Source: Salvelinus alpinus | Lineage: Eukaryota; Chordata; Actinopteri; Salmoniformes; Salmonidae | Assembly (NCBI RefSeq): GCF_045679555.1 | Contig: NC_092096.1 | Location: forward strand, 30,838,124 to 30,902,123 | Length of the DNA: 64,000 nucleotides | Direction: 5' to 3' | Shown here: one piece after another, positions 1-12,745 of the stretch | How positions within the stretch are numbered: the first letter of the stretch is position 1 | How the letters are laid out: each line of letters begins with the position of its first letter | Program-made: the position numbers and the translations under genes | Notes under the pieces: generated by a model | Seen by the model: the letters and a program-made list of their open reading frames with translations, nothing else | Database searches by the model: none | Told to the model about the DNA's origin: nothing

Positions 1-1894
1 TCTAGTGTCCAAATTGACTACAAAGTGTTTGGAACATTTGTGTGTCACGACGGGTAAATGAAGGATGGGTATTGATTAGATGAAGTACATTTGCCCATTA
101 ACATGGGGTGAACAGCTGCAGTGATTGCTCTCTATTCAATAGCATACAGTGAGACAGACCTGCCCAGCAGCCTGACTTTGTTTACATAAGACAACATGTT
201 ACGCATTTTTTTAACTTGAGAAATACTGCAACAAACACCTTAGTCAGATGTAAAATTGCGCAACCACAACATGAAGTAGGCTTCTGCGTCTACAGTGTCT
301 CAGACAAACATCATTAACCAAGCGTGGAATCGGTCCTTGTTTTTCTAATGAGCAACAGAAAAAACAGAAGTGCCAATCGGCGTGTTCAGTGGTTCTTTAA
401 AACCCATTGTGCTCTTTATACCCAGAGAGAGTACCGGAGAGGCTCCTGTCAGAGAGGCTCCTACTGCACAATGATACCAGGCCTTGTCCTTTGGGTAAAA
501 GTTACAGAGGATTACATCAAGCTTTTCATTTTTTCATTAAACATATAACATTAAACATATGCTTGCAGCACACAGTCATAACCGTCTATGTTGTGTCAGT
601 AATTCAGCCGCGTGGCTTGTGAATTATTTGAGATATGGCTGAGCAAATAAGAGCTCACACTCATGGGATGCTACATGTTTTATAACACATACCACAGAGC
701 AACGTTGAGGCAGACTTATAGTGTACAAATATACCCCGTCATTGCTTAGATTGCTGGAGGTGATGAAGCAAAAATAACGACAACTCTGAAAATAGGTAGT
801 AGAAATATTAAGCCTGTCTGGGCCTCAGATGAAGCTATAACACGTTGATGTGGCTAATTCAGCTGAGCATTCTTTAAAGTGTACCCTTGACATACCTCCA
901 CGAGGCACATCACAAAAGACTTAACACCACTTGCAGGCTAAGGGATCCTCAGTGGCACTGATCGTTTGATAGTAACCCTCCTCATGTAGCCCTCGTTTAG
1001 CTCGGGGAGGTATGTGAGAGCTTGTAGACCTGTGCAGTAGAGGCATGAGGTGTGGGGACTGAGCAGGGATCATGTTGTATCAACCCTGGCATGCTGACTA
1101 CAGGGCTTTGCCACAGTGGCCAAGAGGCCGGTGGCCAAGCAAGCGACATGCGCGGCGAACAGGCTGCTAGGTGGCAAGCACCATGGGATTGCATGGAATC
1201 TGTACGCCATGTAGCCTTCCTCTCTGACACGATGCCCGGCCATTCTGTCTCCTCTCGCATACCTGGCCAAGGTTGACCAAGGCCGAGGACACAATAGGCT
1301 CTGCTATATCTCTGTTCTCAGTAGTAGTGGGAAAGCCACAGACATGTAGCCATTTCCTGCTGTCAAATGACCTAGTGGCCTCATGGGTGTAATGTTATTA
1401 ATATTTTTCATAATTTCATAATTAATCAACATTATTTCTAAAACCCGACCGAAAATCCTGTTTTTATGTCAGACGGTTTTGTTATATTTCAGTCTTCTGT
1501 GATGTATATAAAGTGTAATATTGGGATGCAAAATCCAAATTGTATTCGTTTAAACTCTATATCTGACATGGTATAGGTGTCTTCTTTTTTTAAAGTCCAT
1601 AACCATCTGTGTGAGGTGTACACTTTTGTTTCAAAGTAGATTTGTTTAAGAAGAAACACTGTGTGACCCTGATTTAGCCCACTGCAGTAAAAAGTTAATT
1701 CACAATCATTTTTAATTGGCTTTTCACAGTTCAATGGGCTTTTCGCAATTCACAGCAGAGTACACTACACTTTTCTGTAACTAATTCTACCAGAATATGA
1801 CATTAGCATCCCACTTTACTGACCTTTCAAAGTACTGACTTGTCAAATGGTTTCAACCATTGTTCTCAGCTTTTCTTACACCTATCCCTCACAG
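1..1894. other. Intergenic or intronic DNA, no gene recognised
   Basis: I see no convincing exon, RNA gene or complete mobile element here. The open frames are short and have no recognisable domain. If the candidate exon at 1895-2053 is real, part of this stretch is its upstream intron. Confidence 0.5.
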
Positions 1895-2053
1895 GCTGTT
1901 CCAAAAGAAGAAGAAGTGAAGGACACTGAAAGGAAGGTTCTGAGTCCATCTCTGTGCGGAGGATCCCGAAGGAACCACCTGGTAGAGGAGAATATGATAC
2001 TGTTAAGCAGTGAAGACTCTCTCTCCCCCTTCAATGTACTACCAACAGAGTGA
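1895..2053 (+). CDS. Candidate terminal coding exon, unidentified gene
   Basis: A pyrimidine-rich tract ending in CAG at 1892-1894 is followed by 52 sense codons in phase 0 and a TGA at 2051-2053. The predicted tail starts AVPKEEEVKD and ends with residues NVLPTE; it is charged and serine-rich, like the cytoplasmic tail or C-terminal end of a larger protein. No domain is visible and I do not recognise the family. Upstream exons would lie before position 1 or in the first 1.9 kb, where I could not pick them. What is seen is a good acceptor and an open frame; that it is a host exon is inference. A chance open frame remains possible. Confidence 0.35.
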   Translation, partial: AVPKEEEVKDTERKVLSPSLCGGSRRNHLVEENMILLSSEDSLSPFNVLPTE

Positions 2054-3635
2054 AGAAAAACTGAAAGATATGTGTTCTGAAATGTAAACAATGGTGCTTG
2101 TGACTTGAGACATTGGAGGCTAGCACTGAAACCCATCCTTTTAACTTTTATTTTGTTTGTGTTCATTTTAAGTTTTCCTCTAACAGTTGAAACTTGTGAC
2201 CCTCCTCAATGTTCCTTCTTGTCATTTGTGATAGTTTATTTCTTTTTGTTATCTGTTTTGAATTCATTTCACTTGTTTCCTGACTTTGGTTTTGCTATAG
2301 CTTTGTACAGTGATATTGTTTCTTCTATGGGAGCTTGTGTCTGTGTGTGAATGAACATTGCTTTTTTTGTGTCTAACTTGTCCTGCTTTGGATAAATGTG
2401 AACTCTTTTTTACCTTATATATTGCAGTGAGAAAATATTTTGTATGGAAACTTAGCAATAACAGACTTTCGTTGGTTTTACATTTCACATAAGAGTAATG
2501 ATTAGAGACATACAGTATGTGGTAAAGATACAAAAGTTAACAATGTAATACTAGGTCAACTGTATCTTATGCACTGTGTGTCATAAGGCAGCTTCTGCCA
2601 TTAAAATCAAACGGCTGTTAAAAGAGGGGTATATAAAGTGGATGAATACACAGAGATAATTGTATTCATACATTTGAATAGGCAAGTACAATTATCGTGC
2701 AATTTCATAACTGGACTTTCAGCTCTCAAGTCAGCCATTTAATGATTGTTAGTCGTCTACTCCCATCAAATGAATATATACAGAGAGTATATAGAGTAAT
2801 CATATAAAATATAATCTACGTATATAATTTGAACATTTGCTATATCATTTATATGAGGAATGTCAAACACATTAATATATATATTAATGACCTGGAGGGT
2901 TAATCATATGGTACAATTGTCTTTATTTTTAAATCAATCTATTTTATGTTGTTTATAATCTGAGTTTTGCATAAAGTAATTTCATTAAGGTATGTGTGTG
3001 TTTGTTAACATTCAGATTATTATTTAAAAGATTGAATTGTATAAGACCTATAGCCCAGTGTATAATTCGTACCAGAATAGTATGGTTAATGGACTCATTC
3101 TCCTGGATCTGCGTCGTCAACTTTACATTTTGACAATCATTGTGAGTAAGAGACTGTGGAATGTTCTAGTCGTCTTATCAATAAGGGACCTCTGTTTAAA
3201 ACTCTCTCTTTCAACCCTCTACCTATAGTCTGGCGTAGTATTCTCATGACAAGTAACCATATTTAAGTATAACAAGTTGCACTGTGGAGTCATTGAAAGC
3301 TATTAGAAAACCAGTTGATGATCGACACTGATCAAAAGGAGTCTTGTATTTGTAGTACTGTCAGACAAACATTACATTGGATGGTTTTCCTAGTAGCAAG
3401 CTCTAGTATGTATGTTCTATATAGGCCTAGTTCCTTTGTAGGTGGGTATTGAAGTAGTGCAAGATCATTTAACATCCATACTGTGTGCAATGTGCCATCC
3501 TGATAGTCCAACCAGATTGGGCTGTGAACGTGTTTTGTCCCTCAACTTTTGAGCAGTTCATCTTGCCTCTGACAGATCCCTTTTGTACATTTACTTATTC
3601 TCTTTCTTATTGACGACTTGCATTTTTTTAGGCTG

Positions 3636-3723
3636 GACGTACTGTACTTCCTGACTGGACGTACTGTACTTCATGATTCGACGTACTGTACTTCCTGATT
3701 TGACGTACTGTACTTCCTGATTG
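3636..3723. repeat. Tandem repeat, 22 bp x 4
   Basis: Four consecutive copies of a 22-base unit beginning GACGTACTGTACTTCCTGA. Copies differ at only a few bases near their ends. Confidence 0.9.
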
Positions 3724-4297
3724 TACAGAAAAAAAAGACAACACCAGGTGATATGCAATTGTTATACATATTATATTTGTATAAATAAATATATGTGCGT
3801 GTGTACAATGACGACTTTATTGACCCCAAACTGCTTCTTCTTCTACTGTGTCGATTGTGCTTGTCTGAAATCTGGGGTAAGGGGACTAACTCGTGACCCC
3901 TGTCTGTTTGAGCTGTGAACGGGAGTTATAGGGCAGCAGTGTAGCACTCTTCAAAAGCAATTAAGGTCTCTCTGTGATGGGGTGACTGGTTCTGACACTG
4001 CCTTCCACTGACAGGTACTGAGATGAAGTGCCTGTGGTTGACGCTTTTACATTATAATTCCCCCTTGAATTTAAGCAGCTGAATATAAACCCAATCGCCA
4101 ATGGCACGTCAATACAGAAGGCAGACACTGAAAGTAATGCCGGAGCTCAGTGGTCCTTGTAAGATTGCGGAAGGAAACTCAAGCTGAGGATGTGGATTTG
4201 CTTGCGCCAGCTACACTGACTATATAGAACATAGTGTGTATCAGCCTACTGTTGTGTTTGTCCAAGGGAACACCACTAGACAAACCAGGCTGCGTGT

Positions 4298-4573
4298 GCT
4301 ATTATAAACTGGGTGGTTCGAGCCCTGAATGCTGATTGGCTGAAGCTGTAGACCGTATACCACGATTATGACAAAACATTTATTTTTACTGCTCTAATTA
4401 CATTGGTAACCAGTTTATAATAGCAACAAGGCACCTCAGGGGTTTGTGATATATGGCCAGTATACCACGGCTAAGGGTTGTGTCCAGGCACTCCACGTTG
4501 CATTGTGCATAAGAACAGCCCTTAGTCGTGGTATATTGGCCATATACCACACCTCCTCGGGCCTTATTTCTTA
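4298..4573. mobile_element. Small non-autonomous DNA transposon (salmonid MITE)
   Basis: About 275 bp with no coding capacity. It contains the repeated words TATACCACG and its complement, and matches from memory a very common salmonid dispersed repeat that begins with ATTATAAACTGGGTGGTTCG and ends at a CCTTATT-type terminus. Internal complementary segments (CCACGGCTAAGGG and CCCTTAGTCGTGG) would fold into a hairpin. The family name is not certain. Confidence 0.65.
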
Positions 4574-5756
4574 AATATATTCCCCTCAGATAGAATCAAA
4601 GGAATATTTCCATCAGGAATGTCTAATTCATAAACAGCGACTCATCCTCGCAATCCATCTATCTATTTAATCACCTCTTTTCTCATTCAACGGCGCTAAT
4701 GAACTGAGTAGTGAGGATGGAAACGCAAACTCGTAATTAGGCATCACTGATGAGAGATCAGTGAAATATGTTAATATCTGTCATTCTTATTCTGTAAAAC
4801 GAATAGATCTCAGCTTGAATTAATCGTTCAGTTGGCTACACACTACAGAGACCTTCATATAGACTAGAGGGCTTGTGCACAAGCTACAGAGACTGGGCCA
4901 TGTCGTGGTTACTGACATTTGAGCCCTCAGGAATGACATTGCATTATATGCATCTAATCTCATATGAATCCTGGCTACAAGTCATTTCCATGATCACAAC
5001 CTTTAAATTCATCTGAATGATCTGATGAGTTTAATGCAAATTAAGAACAGCATAGCTGGCATATGCATTCACTGTATAACACTGTAAGAAATTCACACTT
5101 ATATGGCTGGTGTGAATTGATCTGTTTCTATGTAATGCTGGAACACAACACTTACTTTATAGCTAGGTGACATCACATCTTCTCTGTCTCTGTGACAACA
5201 TACTTCCAGATGCAGGGGTGGGGGTGTCAGACTTTACTCTGTAGGGTGGGTGCATTGCATGCATGTGATGTGATGTGATGCCCTGTTGGTCTGCCTTGGC
5301 AACCTAGAGGTAGAAAACATTGCTTTTGTACCACAGACATTTGGAAGCAGGTGATAAAACAATACTTTCTATGATTCCCCATGGAAGCAAATGAAGAAGG
5401 AAAGGATAGACTACAAAGGTTATGCTAACATAAATGATGATACAGTCTACTATACAGAGGAAACGCATGGAAGATTAGACTGAAGCTTTTAGCATAGTAG
5501 TCTGTCTGGCACCAGGTCTGGAAGTCTTCCAGTCACACCTCGCTGTGTAGTCACGTGGGTCGCGCGTCAGCCAGGCTAATAGTATAGACCAAATAAATTG
5601 TATAGACCCAACAACAACAAAAAATATATCCCTCTGGTGTCCCAGGTTTAAATCAGTCCCTGATTAGAGGGGACTTTTTTATGGTTTGAGGTCCAGATTT
5701 GAATTTGAGGGGTGTATACTATTATTAACTAGACAACTAGCTATAGCCTAAAATCC

Positions 5757-5843
5757 TACTGGGTACACACTGGATGAATCAACGTTGGTTAACCAACGTA
5801 GAATAGACATCTGTGCCCAGTGGGATGAATCAACATGGTGTCT
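5757..5843. repeat. Fragment of a 'CCCACTGGGCA' type inverted-repeat element
   Basis: Carries CATCTGTGCCCAGTGGGAT and, upstream, an imperfect mate ACTGGGTACACACTGG around an internal palindrome GTTGGTTAACCAAC. It shares its terminus with the fuller element at 30675-30939. Confidence 0.5.
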
Positions 5844-6039
5844 AGATTACTCACTCAAAGGTATGTCCTCAATGAAAGGGCAATAGTTAGCCATCATAAT
5901 GACAAAATTGTTTGAATTGTATTGAATTGATGCGATTATAAATCAGTTTTGATGTAGCCTACATAGCAATTGAATTGTTAACTGTCTTCCTTTCATCCCA
6001 ACCTGTCCCGTTAGAAGAGCACTATGTCTGTCAAAGACC

Positions 6040-6317
6040 TACAGATGTAGGATCTTAATTTGATCACTCTGTTGCTGGAGAGCTTTCCTGCAATCCAGGA
6101 AATGTAAAACGTGTAGTATATTTGAGGTTTAAAAAGGCTTCTGAAGTTTGTAATTTCCACTATGAAATCTCAGACTTGATTTTCCCTTACGACAAATGTA
6201 TCAACCCTTATAAAATGTCCATTAATTATAAGCCACATAATAATTCACATTTCCTGTTGCTGCAGAATAATTTTCCTGCTGTAGTACACTGGCTAAAATT
6301 AAGATCCTACATCTGTA
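6040..6317. mobile_element. Small non-autonomous DNA transposon with 11-17 bp terminal inverted repeats
   Basis: Starts TACAGATGTAGGATCTTAAT and ends with the inverse complement (ATTAAGATCCTACATCTGTA), giving near-perfect terminal inverted repeats around about 240 bp of AT-rich, non-coding DNA. This is a familiar salmonid MITE-like family. Confidence 0.8.
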
Positions 6318-7560
6318 TCAAATTGTCAGGTAGTTATTGTTTAACTGGAATATGACGCAAACAATATCACAACCTACTTATTAGATAAGCAATTTAAAAA
6401 AGCTATGGAGTCATGAGAGCATGAAAAGTGACACCTCATAGTCAAGTATTAGAAATACCTCCCTCTTGTGGTAATAGTGTATACTCAGTACTGCAAATAA
6501 GGGCTTTGGCTATTGTGAGAAATGCCAGAGTACTTCACATTAGAGTGATTTGTGTCAGGCTACTTTTAGTCCTTACATTGTCCAGGTTGGAAGACGAATC
6601 AAATGGAAATAGATGAATGATATCCTAATAATGAAGTACTCGATGCAAATTCCCCCCGTTTGTAACCTTGGGTCAAACTATCTGTTGATGTGGAAAAAAA
6701 TATCATATATCTTGTCATCTCATGACGTCACATGCCTGGTGCATGAGTGATTTATGAATATATCCAAGGTTCAGCCATGGAAAATTACTTCAATGCGTGG
6801 GGAGCTTCGTAGCCAGCGATTTGGCTTACTGAAATAGAAGCCCTCGCTGGTATGCCTGCTATGCCACAGAGCCATCTAGCATCGTGCCACAGAGGCAGAG
6901 CCAGTGTTTAACTACCAGTATGGCCCACTCGCCACTGAGTCTCTCCCTCTGGTGTCACAACAGGAAAGTGCTTGTCATAAATATGAAGACTTAAGTGTCT
7001 CTCGAAGGTTGTGTCACGACGAGACAGGTTTCTATGTTTTCAGATGTACGTGACTGTGTGCTGTGCTGCCATAGGGCAAGTGATACAGGAGCTACATCAC
7101 CTGTTGGTTGCTCTCAAACCCAAGTCAAAAAACATTTGATTTCACTGTCTTCTTCTGTTATAAATGTGCTATAAATGTGAGGGGAAATCCTTTTAGCCTA
7201 ATGGGGTCACAATAAAACAGGAAAAAGACTGCAACTCTTTGATTTTATGAGCTATAGGCTTTGATGACACGCAACATATGATACTAGTAACCCCTCCCCC
7301 TCCCTTACACACAATTTCAAGTGTTACGTTCAGGCCATTTGTTCAAAACCATAGTGTTTAGGGTGTAGTTAGGGGTGTTAACAATGAGAAACATCTGTTA
7401 CTAAAGAAAAAACAGGTACATAAACCCTCTCTCCACCCACCACACCAACACTATGACCAGCAATGGAATGCAAGCTACTCTCTCTTTGGTAGTCACTCTA
7501 TTTGATAGAATAAACAGCATTTACACCAACAGATGTGGGAACTCTAGAATTGTTGAAATG

Positions 7561-7566
7561 TTTATT
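7561..7566 (-). promoter_or_regulatory. Probable myf5 polyadenylation signal
   Basis: AATAAA on the minus strand, about 295 bases past the myf5 stop codon. It is the first canonical hexamer in a sensible place for the 3' UTR end. Confidence 0.5.
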
Positions 7567-7859
7567 GATCATGAGAAACGTGAAGCTAACAAAGGCAATA
7601 GCTTAAATACAACTTGTTTGAATGATGCATAGGCCTATATTAGGACAGACACATGAAAAGGATCTATTAAATATGTTACATTTGGTATAGTATTGTTTCA
7701 AATAAATGAACATTTACAGTACATATTTACAATCTTATTTACAATACAAAGGTTGGCAGGTGTTGATCGATCTTAGCCATCACCGAAATAGGAAGTAAAA
7801 GTGGTATGTGGTTGAAGATCAGGGCCATCAGATTATTTATATTCTAATGCAGGTTTTCT

Positions 7860-10161
7860 TCACAACACGTGGTACACGGGTCTGGTCCCGGGGCTTTCTG
7901 GAGTGCAAGGCTGGGAGTCGGTGCTGGAGGGCGAAAAGGTAAGCATATCTCTGAGCCCTGCTGGGGCACTGGCATCCACCGAGGAGAGGCGATCTACTAT
8001 GCTAGACAGGCAGGCCAGGCTGGAGGCACCAGCACCTCTCTCTCCAGAGCTCACTGGACAGGACAAACAGGGGAAGGACAAGGTCAGTCAAGACAATGGA
8101 GATAGCTCATCTTATGGATGAGATCAGTTAACTACCATGTCTCGTCTCATTGAGTCAATTTATGTGTATGGTGAACTTAAATGGAAAGGCAGAATTATTC
8201 ACGTAACTTGGAACACCATTTGTGTCTTTATAGTACGAATCAAAACGAATGAAAGTTAACCTGGCAAGTTTTACAATACTCAACATACACAGGTGGTAAC
8301 CAGACCATAGCCTTACATAAGCCCATTACGTGTATTCATTAGACTATGTCTATACGTTTACATGACATAACAAAAGAAAACATATTCATCAATGTGTCCT
8401 ACCATTCTTAGTATAGCTGTAGTTGTTGCCAAAGCTTGTGTTCATCTGAGGCCACACAACAGGACTGTTACAGTCAACCTACAAGGAAACATACAGAGCA
8501 AACTGACGTTAGCACAGCAGTCATGACAAAGCACGCGATACTATTCCCCTTTCTACGTTTCAGACATTTTGAAGTGTCAAGTGCATTTTCCTCAACTGAG
8601 GTTTGTAAATGTTGCGCAACAAGGAAATCTACTAAGATAAGAACATACATATATTAAATAAGATTAAAATATGGGTATATAATGTAATCCTTGGTCATCT
8701 TGCCAGACTGATAAATCCACAGTGTTCCTGCCTGTCTGGCTAGGGTTCTTTATTTCACAGCCACCTCAGGGCCAAAGTTGCAGGCTACTCCCATGATCTG
8801 CCTGGCTCTAGCCGTGGCGAATCGATTGTATCAGTGGAAGCAACACCAGTTTGTGCAAGATGACACTTTCTCCCAGTAAATCTGCAGAAAATCCTGGCAG
8901 CGGCGGAGAACATGCAGTCAGGATGGAATGCAGAAAAGCACAGTCTTTCCTGCCAGACTTCAGTAAGGTGGATTTAGCAGGGTTTATTAGGCTATAACGT
9001 GTCCAGCGGTGGGAAAGCCATTACTCCATCCACCATCATAAAGATCCATTCTATTATTTAGCATTGCATCACCTTTTAACCACTGTTTTGTAGAGCTGAT
9101 TCTAATCTTGACTGGCCAACTGAGAAGGTATCATGCATGCACTGGGGTAATGTACATGCACCAAACACACCAATAAAAAAACGGATAGCATTTCCAAGTG
9201 AAACATAAAGCATCATGCATGTATAACACTGCAAAAGAGCTGTTTGCATTGATGATGCAGCCAAAGAAGATGAAATGCACAAGGGAACATTGTAATTGGG
9301 ATCCCCCAACAGCACAATCAGTGCAAGTCTATTCAATAAACATTCTACATTTGAAGTGAGCCTGTTCCCCTTCAGATCCAGGGAGATACTCTAAATGCAA
9401 ATTAGATATGGCATTGTAATATCACATTATTACAATATGCATGCTCAGAGACATCGGAAATGAAGCTACTAAGCTAGCGTCCCAAACAAAAGCTTTTTAA
9501 CTCAAGATCTTGGGAGATGCAACAAGACAGAGGCTAACAGCAATGTGATCCATCATGCAAATAGAGTACTCTGAATTAGTCCAAAGAGGGAAAACGTTGC
9601 AGCAGACACTGAACTAGCAGGACCTGATAAAACCTCTGTGTGCTGCACAGAGATGAGGAGACAGTGAGAAAAGCTGTATATGAGTCCGTGTGTGTCTGGT
9701 CTCAGTCTCACCATGCTGTCGGAGCAGCTGGACGAGGGGCTCCCAGGCTCTGAGCTGCTCTCCCCAGGAAGGCCGTAGTAGTTCTCCACATGCTCATGGA
9801 GCAGCTCCTGGAGGCTCTCGATGTACTGGATGGCGTTGCGCAGGATCTCCACCTTAGGCAGCCTCTGGCTGGGGTTGGCTGAGGTGCAGCGCCTCAGAGC
9901 CTCGAAGCCGTGGTTCACCTTTTTCAGCCGGCGTCGTTCCCTCATGGTGGCAGCCCGCCGCCGGTCCACTGTGCTGGACTTACGCTTGCAGGCCTTGCAG
10001 GCCCACTGAAGGCAGTGACCCGCCTGGTGAGGAGTCCCAGGGACCCGGACGTGCTCGTCCTCCTCTGAACTGTCCAGTTCCCCGGGGCCGAAGTCCAGGT
10101 CCTCTGGCGAGGAGGCACAGGCGCTGTCATAGAAGACCTGGGATGGGGAGAAGACATCCAT
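7860..10161 (-). CDS. myf5: Myogenic factor 5 (bHLH transcription factor)
   Basis: Three coding exons, 9712-10161, 8403-8478 and 7860-8053, join in frame (phase 0, then phase 1) into 239 aa, close to the usual length of fish Myf5. The protein starts [21 protein letters not shown] Cys/His-rich segment with Trp53 ([11 protein letters not shown], residues 49-59) precedes the basic helix-loop-helix at about 67-121 (basic part [15 protein letters not shown]). The C-terminal helix III motif [15 protein letters not shown] is encoded by exon 3. Introns are 1233 and 349 bp with GT-AG ends. Family knowledge: it binds E-boxes as a heterodimer with E proteins in the nucleus and commits cells to skeletal muscle. 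It lies head-to-tail behind myf6, the ancestral vertebrate arrangement. An upstream in-frame ATG at 10314 lies before the TATA-like box, so the start at 10161 is preferred. Confidence 0.97.
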
Positions 10162-10278
10162 GGCTGGACTGTTGTTGTGGTTGAAGAAAGGAAGGAAATA
10201 ACTCTCTGCTTTGGGAGAGCAGTGGGGTGAGAAAGGAGACCTCTGAGTGATATGAGGGGGCTGCTGCCATGGGGCCCC

Positions 10279-10286
10279 CTTATATG
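10279..10286 (-). promoter_or_regulatory. myf5 core promoter: TATA-like box
   Basis: CATATAAG on the minus strand, about 120 bases upstream of the myf5 ATG, which predicts a 5' UTR of roughly 90 bases. The same bases read as CCTTATATGC, one base off an SRF CArG box; SRF binding is speculation. Confidence 0.6.
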
Positions 10287-12239
10287 CCCCCAGTCCAGAG
10301 CCCAAGGCCCACATTGGCCAGATCTAATTACCATGCCCCATTGGCCCAGGCAGGCTGGGGTTAGCTCAGCTCTCCGCCCCACCTGCTCCCTCACCCCCAA
10401 TACCCTGCAGAGTTCCCCACATCTGCACTCCCTGGTGTTTTCCCACTCATTACACCACTACATTAACCTTTTCTGTAAGAAACAGACCTATTCTGAGTAA
10501 AGGTAATGGTTGGTGAAAACCAATAGTTGAACAGGTAAAGAGGAGAATAACTTTACCTCTCAGATCCGACAAAATAGTACTTTTTCTATACCAATTTTTT
10601 TATATATACTACTAATATTGCGATGAGCCAACACTCAAAATCTTACACATATGTAAGTGTGATAATAATGGAGATTAGTTTTGTTTTCTAGAACTGAGCA
10701 ATAGCAACGAGGTGAACCATGTACACGAGTTCGCAGGCCAATTTTATGCTTGAGACAAATAGCAGCGTTACAGATGCAGCCCAGCTGCAAAGGGAGGTGT
10801 AACATTTCAAATCCCGATCATTCACATTGCAGCGGTAACTCCTCTAACCGGTCCTAACTCATCATTGAAGGTGTCATACACGGGGTGTCCGTGTTTGTTA
10901 AAGCTCATTAAAATGGGTAATTGAGCAATTAACACGAGGGCTTCAATTCGTGAATAATTTGCAAGACATAGCTTACTGTCATAGCCAAACATACACTATT
11001 AAAACCTAATTATGTCAAATTATATTCAAAACAGATAGGCCTATACATTTAAACATGTACATATAATTGTTGCACCTAGAAAGGTCTCATAATGTCTAAT
11101 AATGTATAGTTTTGAGGCCCCTCATAAAATACCTGTATCGCATTCTATCTTTGATTAATTTTACTCAATAAAATTAGAAATCTGGCATTACAATTGTGTT
11201 CATTTTTAAAACATTCGGCCTGTAATACATGTTAATAAGCATGCTATATTCATTATTTAAGCTGCATCTCGAAAGAGGCCGCTGGCGCCCGAACCACATG
11301 TGCATAGCCTAATTACGCATGAGAGACTAGCTAGAACAAACACTGATGAATAGCCATGATGAGCTGCCTGTTTCAGTCGTCGGAGTAATTATTCGAGCTT
11401 TGTGTTTGTTGACACCCTACAAGGATACAATGTGGATATTTCTCACAACGTGTCAAAACGTTTGTCCTCTTCTATCTCTGGGAACCGCGCACACCTAAGA
11501 AAACACCCGAGTACCTGCCACGGAATTGCCGTCCGAGTTTGTATTGCGCACAGCTGAAGAAGACATTGGCATGAGCCTGGCCCTCGATGCTGCCGATGAG
11601 ATCAAAGCCTATATTGACTGTGAACAACCCCAACAATATGGACAACGAGAAAACCTGGCAACAACCGACAGCTAATTGAGCCTATAGGATACGATTGCAC
11701 CAGCATATGGTGTTAGTGGCGATACATCTAGCAGAGGCCTATGCGCTGCTCCAGTCGTTGTACACACTCACTCTGGCTCTGTGATCTGAAGTGCTAGTGG
11801 TGTCTCTTGGGAACTAGGGGGTTTGTTTTTTATCGCCTCTATTCCGGAGTTGTTGTCAGGGGTCAGAGGCAGAGTTAAGTGTAGGGCATTAGCTGGGATT
11901 TAATGTCCCTTTTCCCTCACGTGTGAAACCCGTATTTCTTCTAAACTGCTTAAACTTTGATTTCATGTGATGTTGTGCCCCTCTTATCCGGTCTCCATAT
12001 GTGTCATATATCAAATGTTCCATAAAGGTTTATTTACCACAGATTATATATGCCATTGATGGAAACGTATTTTTGTTATATTTCTGAAAGATGTAGAGTA
12101 TGGTGACAAATCATCTCAATTTTGTCTGATGAACAACATGTTTCAGACTGATACAATAATTTAAATCACACTTGTGACGCATTATAATCCTTCATGTATA
12201 GTATTTCTCTTTTCCAGTTAACTAATGTTTGTTTTTATA

Positions 12240-12745
12240 AATAGGGGGCAGCCCAATTCTTAAAGTAACTTTCTAGTTTTTCCATATTTCTATGAAATAT
12301 GACCAACAGTTAGTTACAATATGAGTGAAATAGTTTTCCTTCCAAAAAGTGTTAAAAAGCAGCTTTACCATGTTGGAATTGTGTGGGTGGACCTCAGCAA
12401 CAGAATGTTGTGGGTATATACCGGTCATTAAAAATATTAATGTGACTAGACCGCTGATTGGCCAGCTCATCCTCCTTTAGACCACTGATTGGCCAGCTCA
12501 TCCTCCTCAGGAATATGACATCATACTCTATGAGGAAATAGCAAGCATTTTTTAAATGGTCTGTTTGAGATAGAAGTTTGAGGTGGGGTTTTTGAAGTGT
12601 TTTTTTTTTGTCCAATTTAAGCTTTGGCCACAAATGCGAGTATTGGATGAGTCAACAAGATTATTCGGGTATGAGTAAGATTATTTGGGTATGAGTTAAC
12701 AGAATATGAACTTTTAAAAGTGAGACTTTCACTGGACAGTTACTT
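12240..12745. repeat. Dispersed repeat with an internal 32-bp duplication
   Basis: Contains two adjacent copies of a word (CTGATTGGCCAGCTCATCCT) at about 12452 and 12484. The whole block resembles a dispersed salmonid repeat; boundaries are approximate. Confidence 0.45.

Larger units (their letters stand above)
2054..7540. other. Gene-free stretch downstream of myf5
   Basis: No coding exon is supported. It holds a 22-bp tandem array, two small inverted-repeat transposons and AT-rich unique DNA. Between about 4590 and 5070 there are homeobox/POU-like words (TAATTAG, ATGCAAATTA) in dense unique sequence, which could be a conserved non-coding element, but this cannot be tested without alignment. 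Confidence 0.5.

Noticed and set aside
7869-8121. Plus-strand open frames opposite myf5 exon 3
   Set aside because: They are antisense shadows of the Myf5 C-terminal exon.
9553-10314. A 253-codon open frame longer than Myf5 on the minus strand
   Set aside because: The first 51 codons lie upstream of the conserved MDVFS start and reach beyond the TATA-like box. The last codons read into intron 1 past the GTGAGA donor at 9711.
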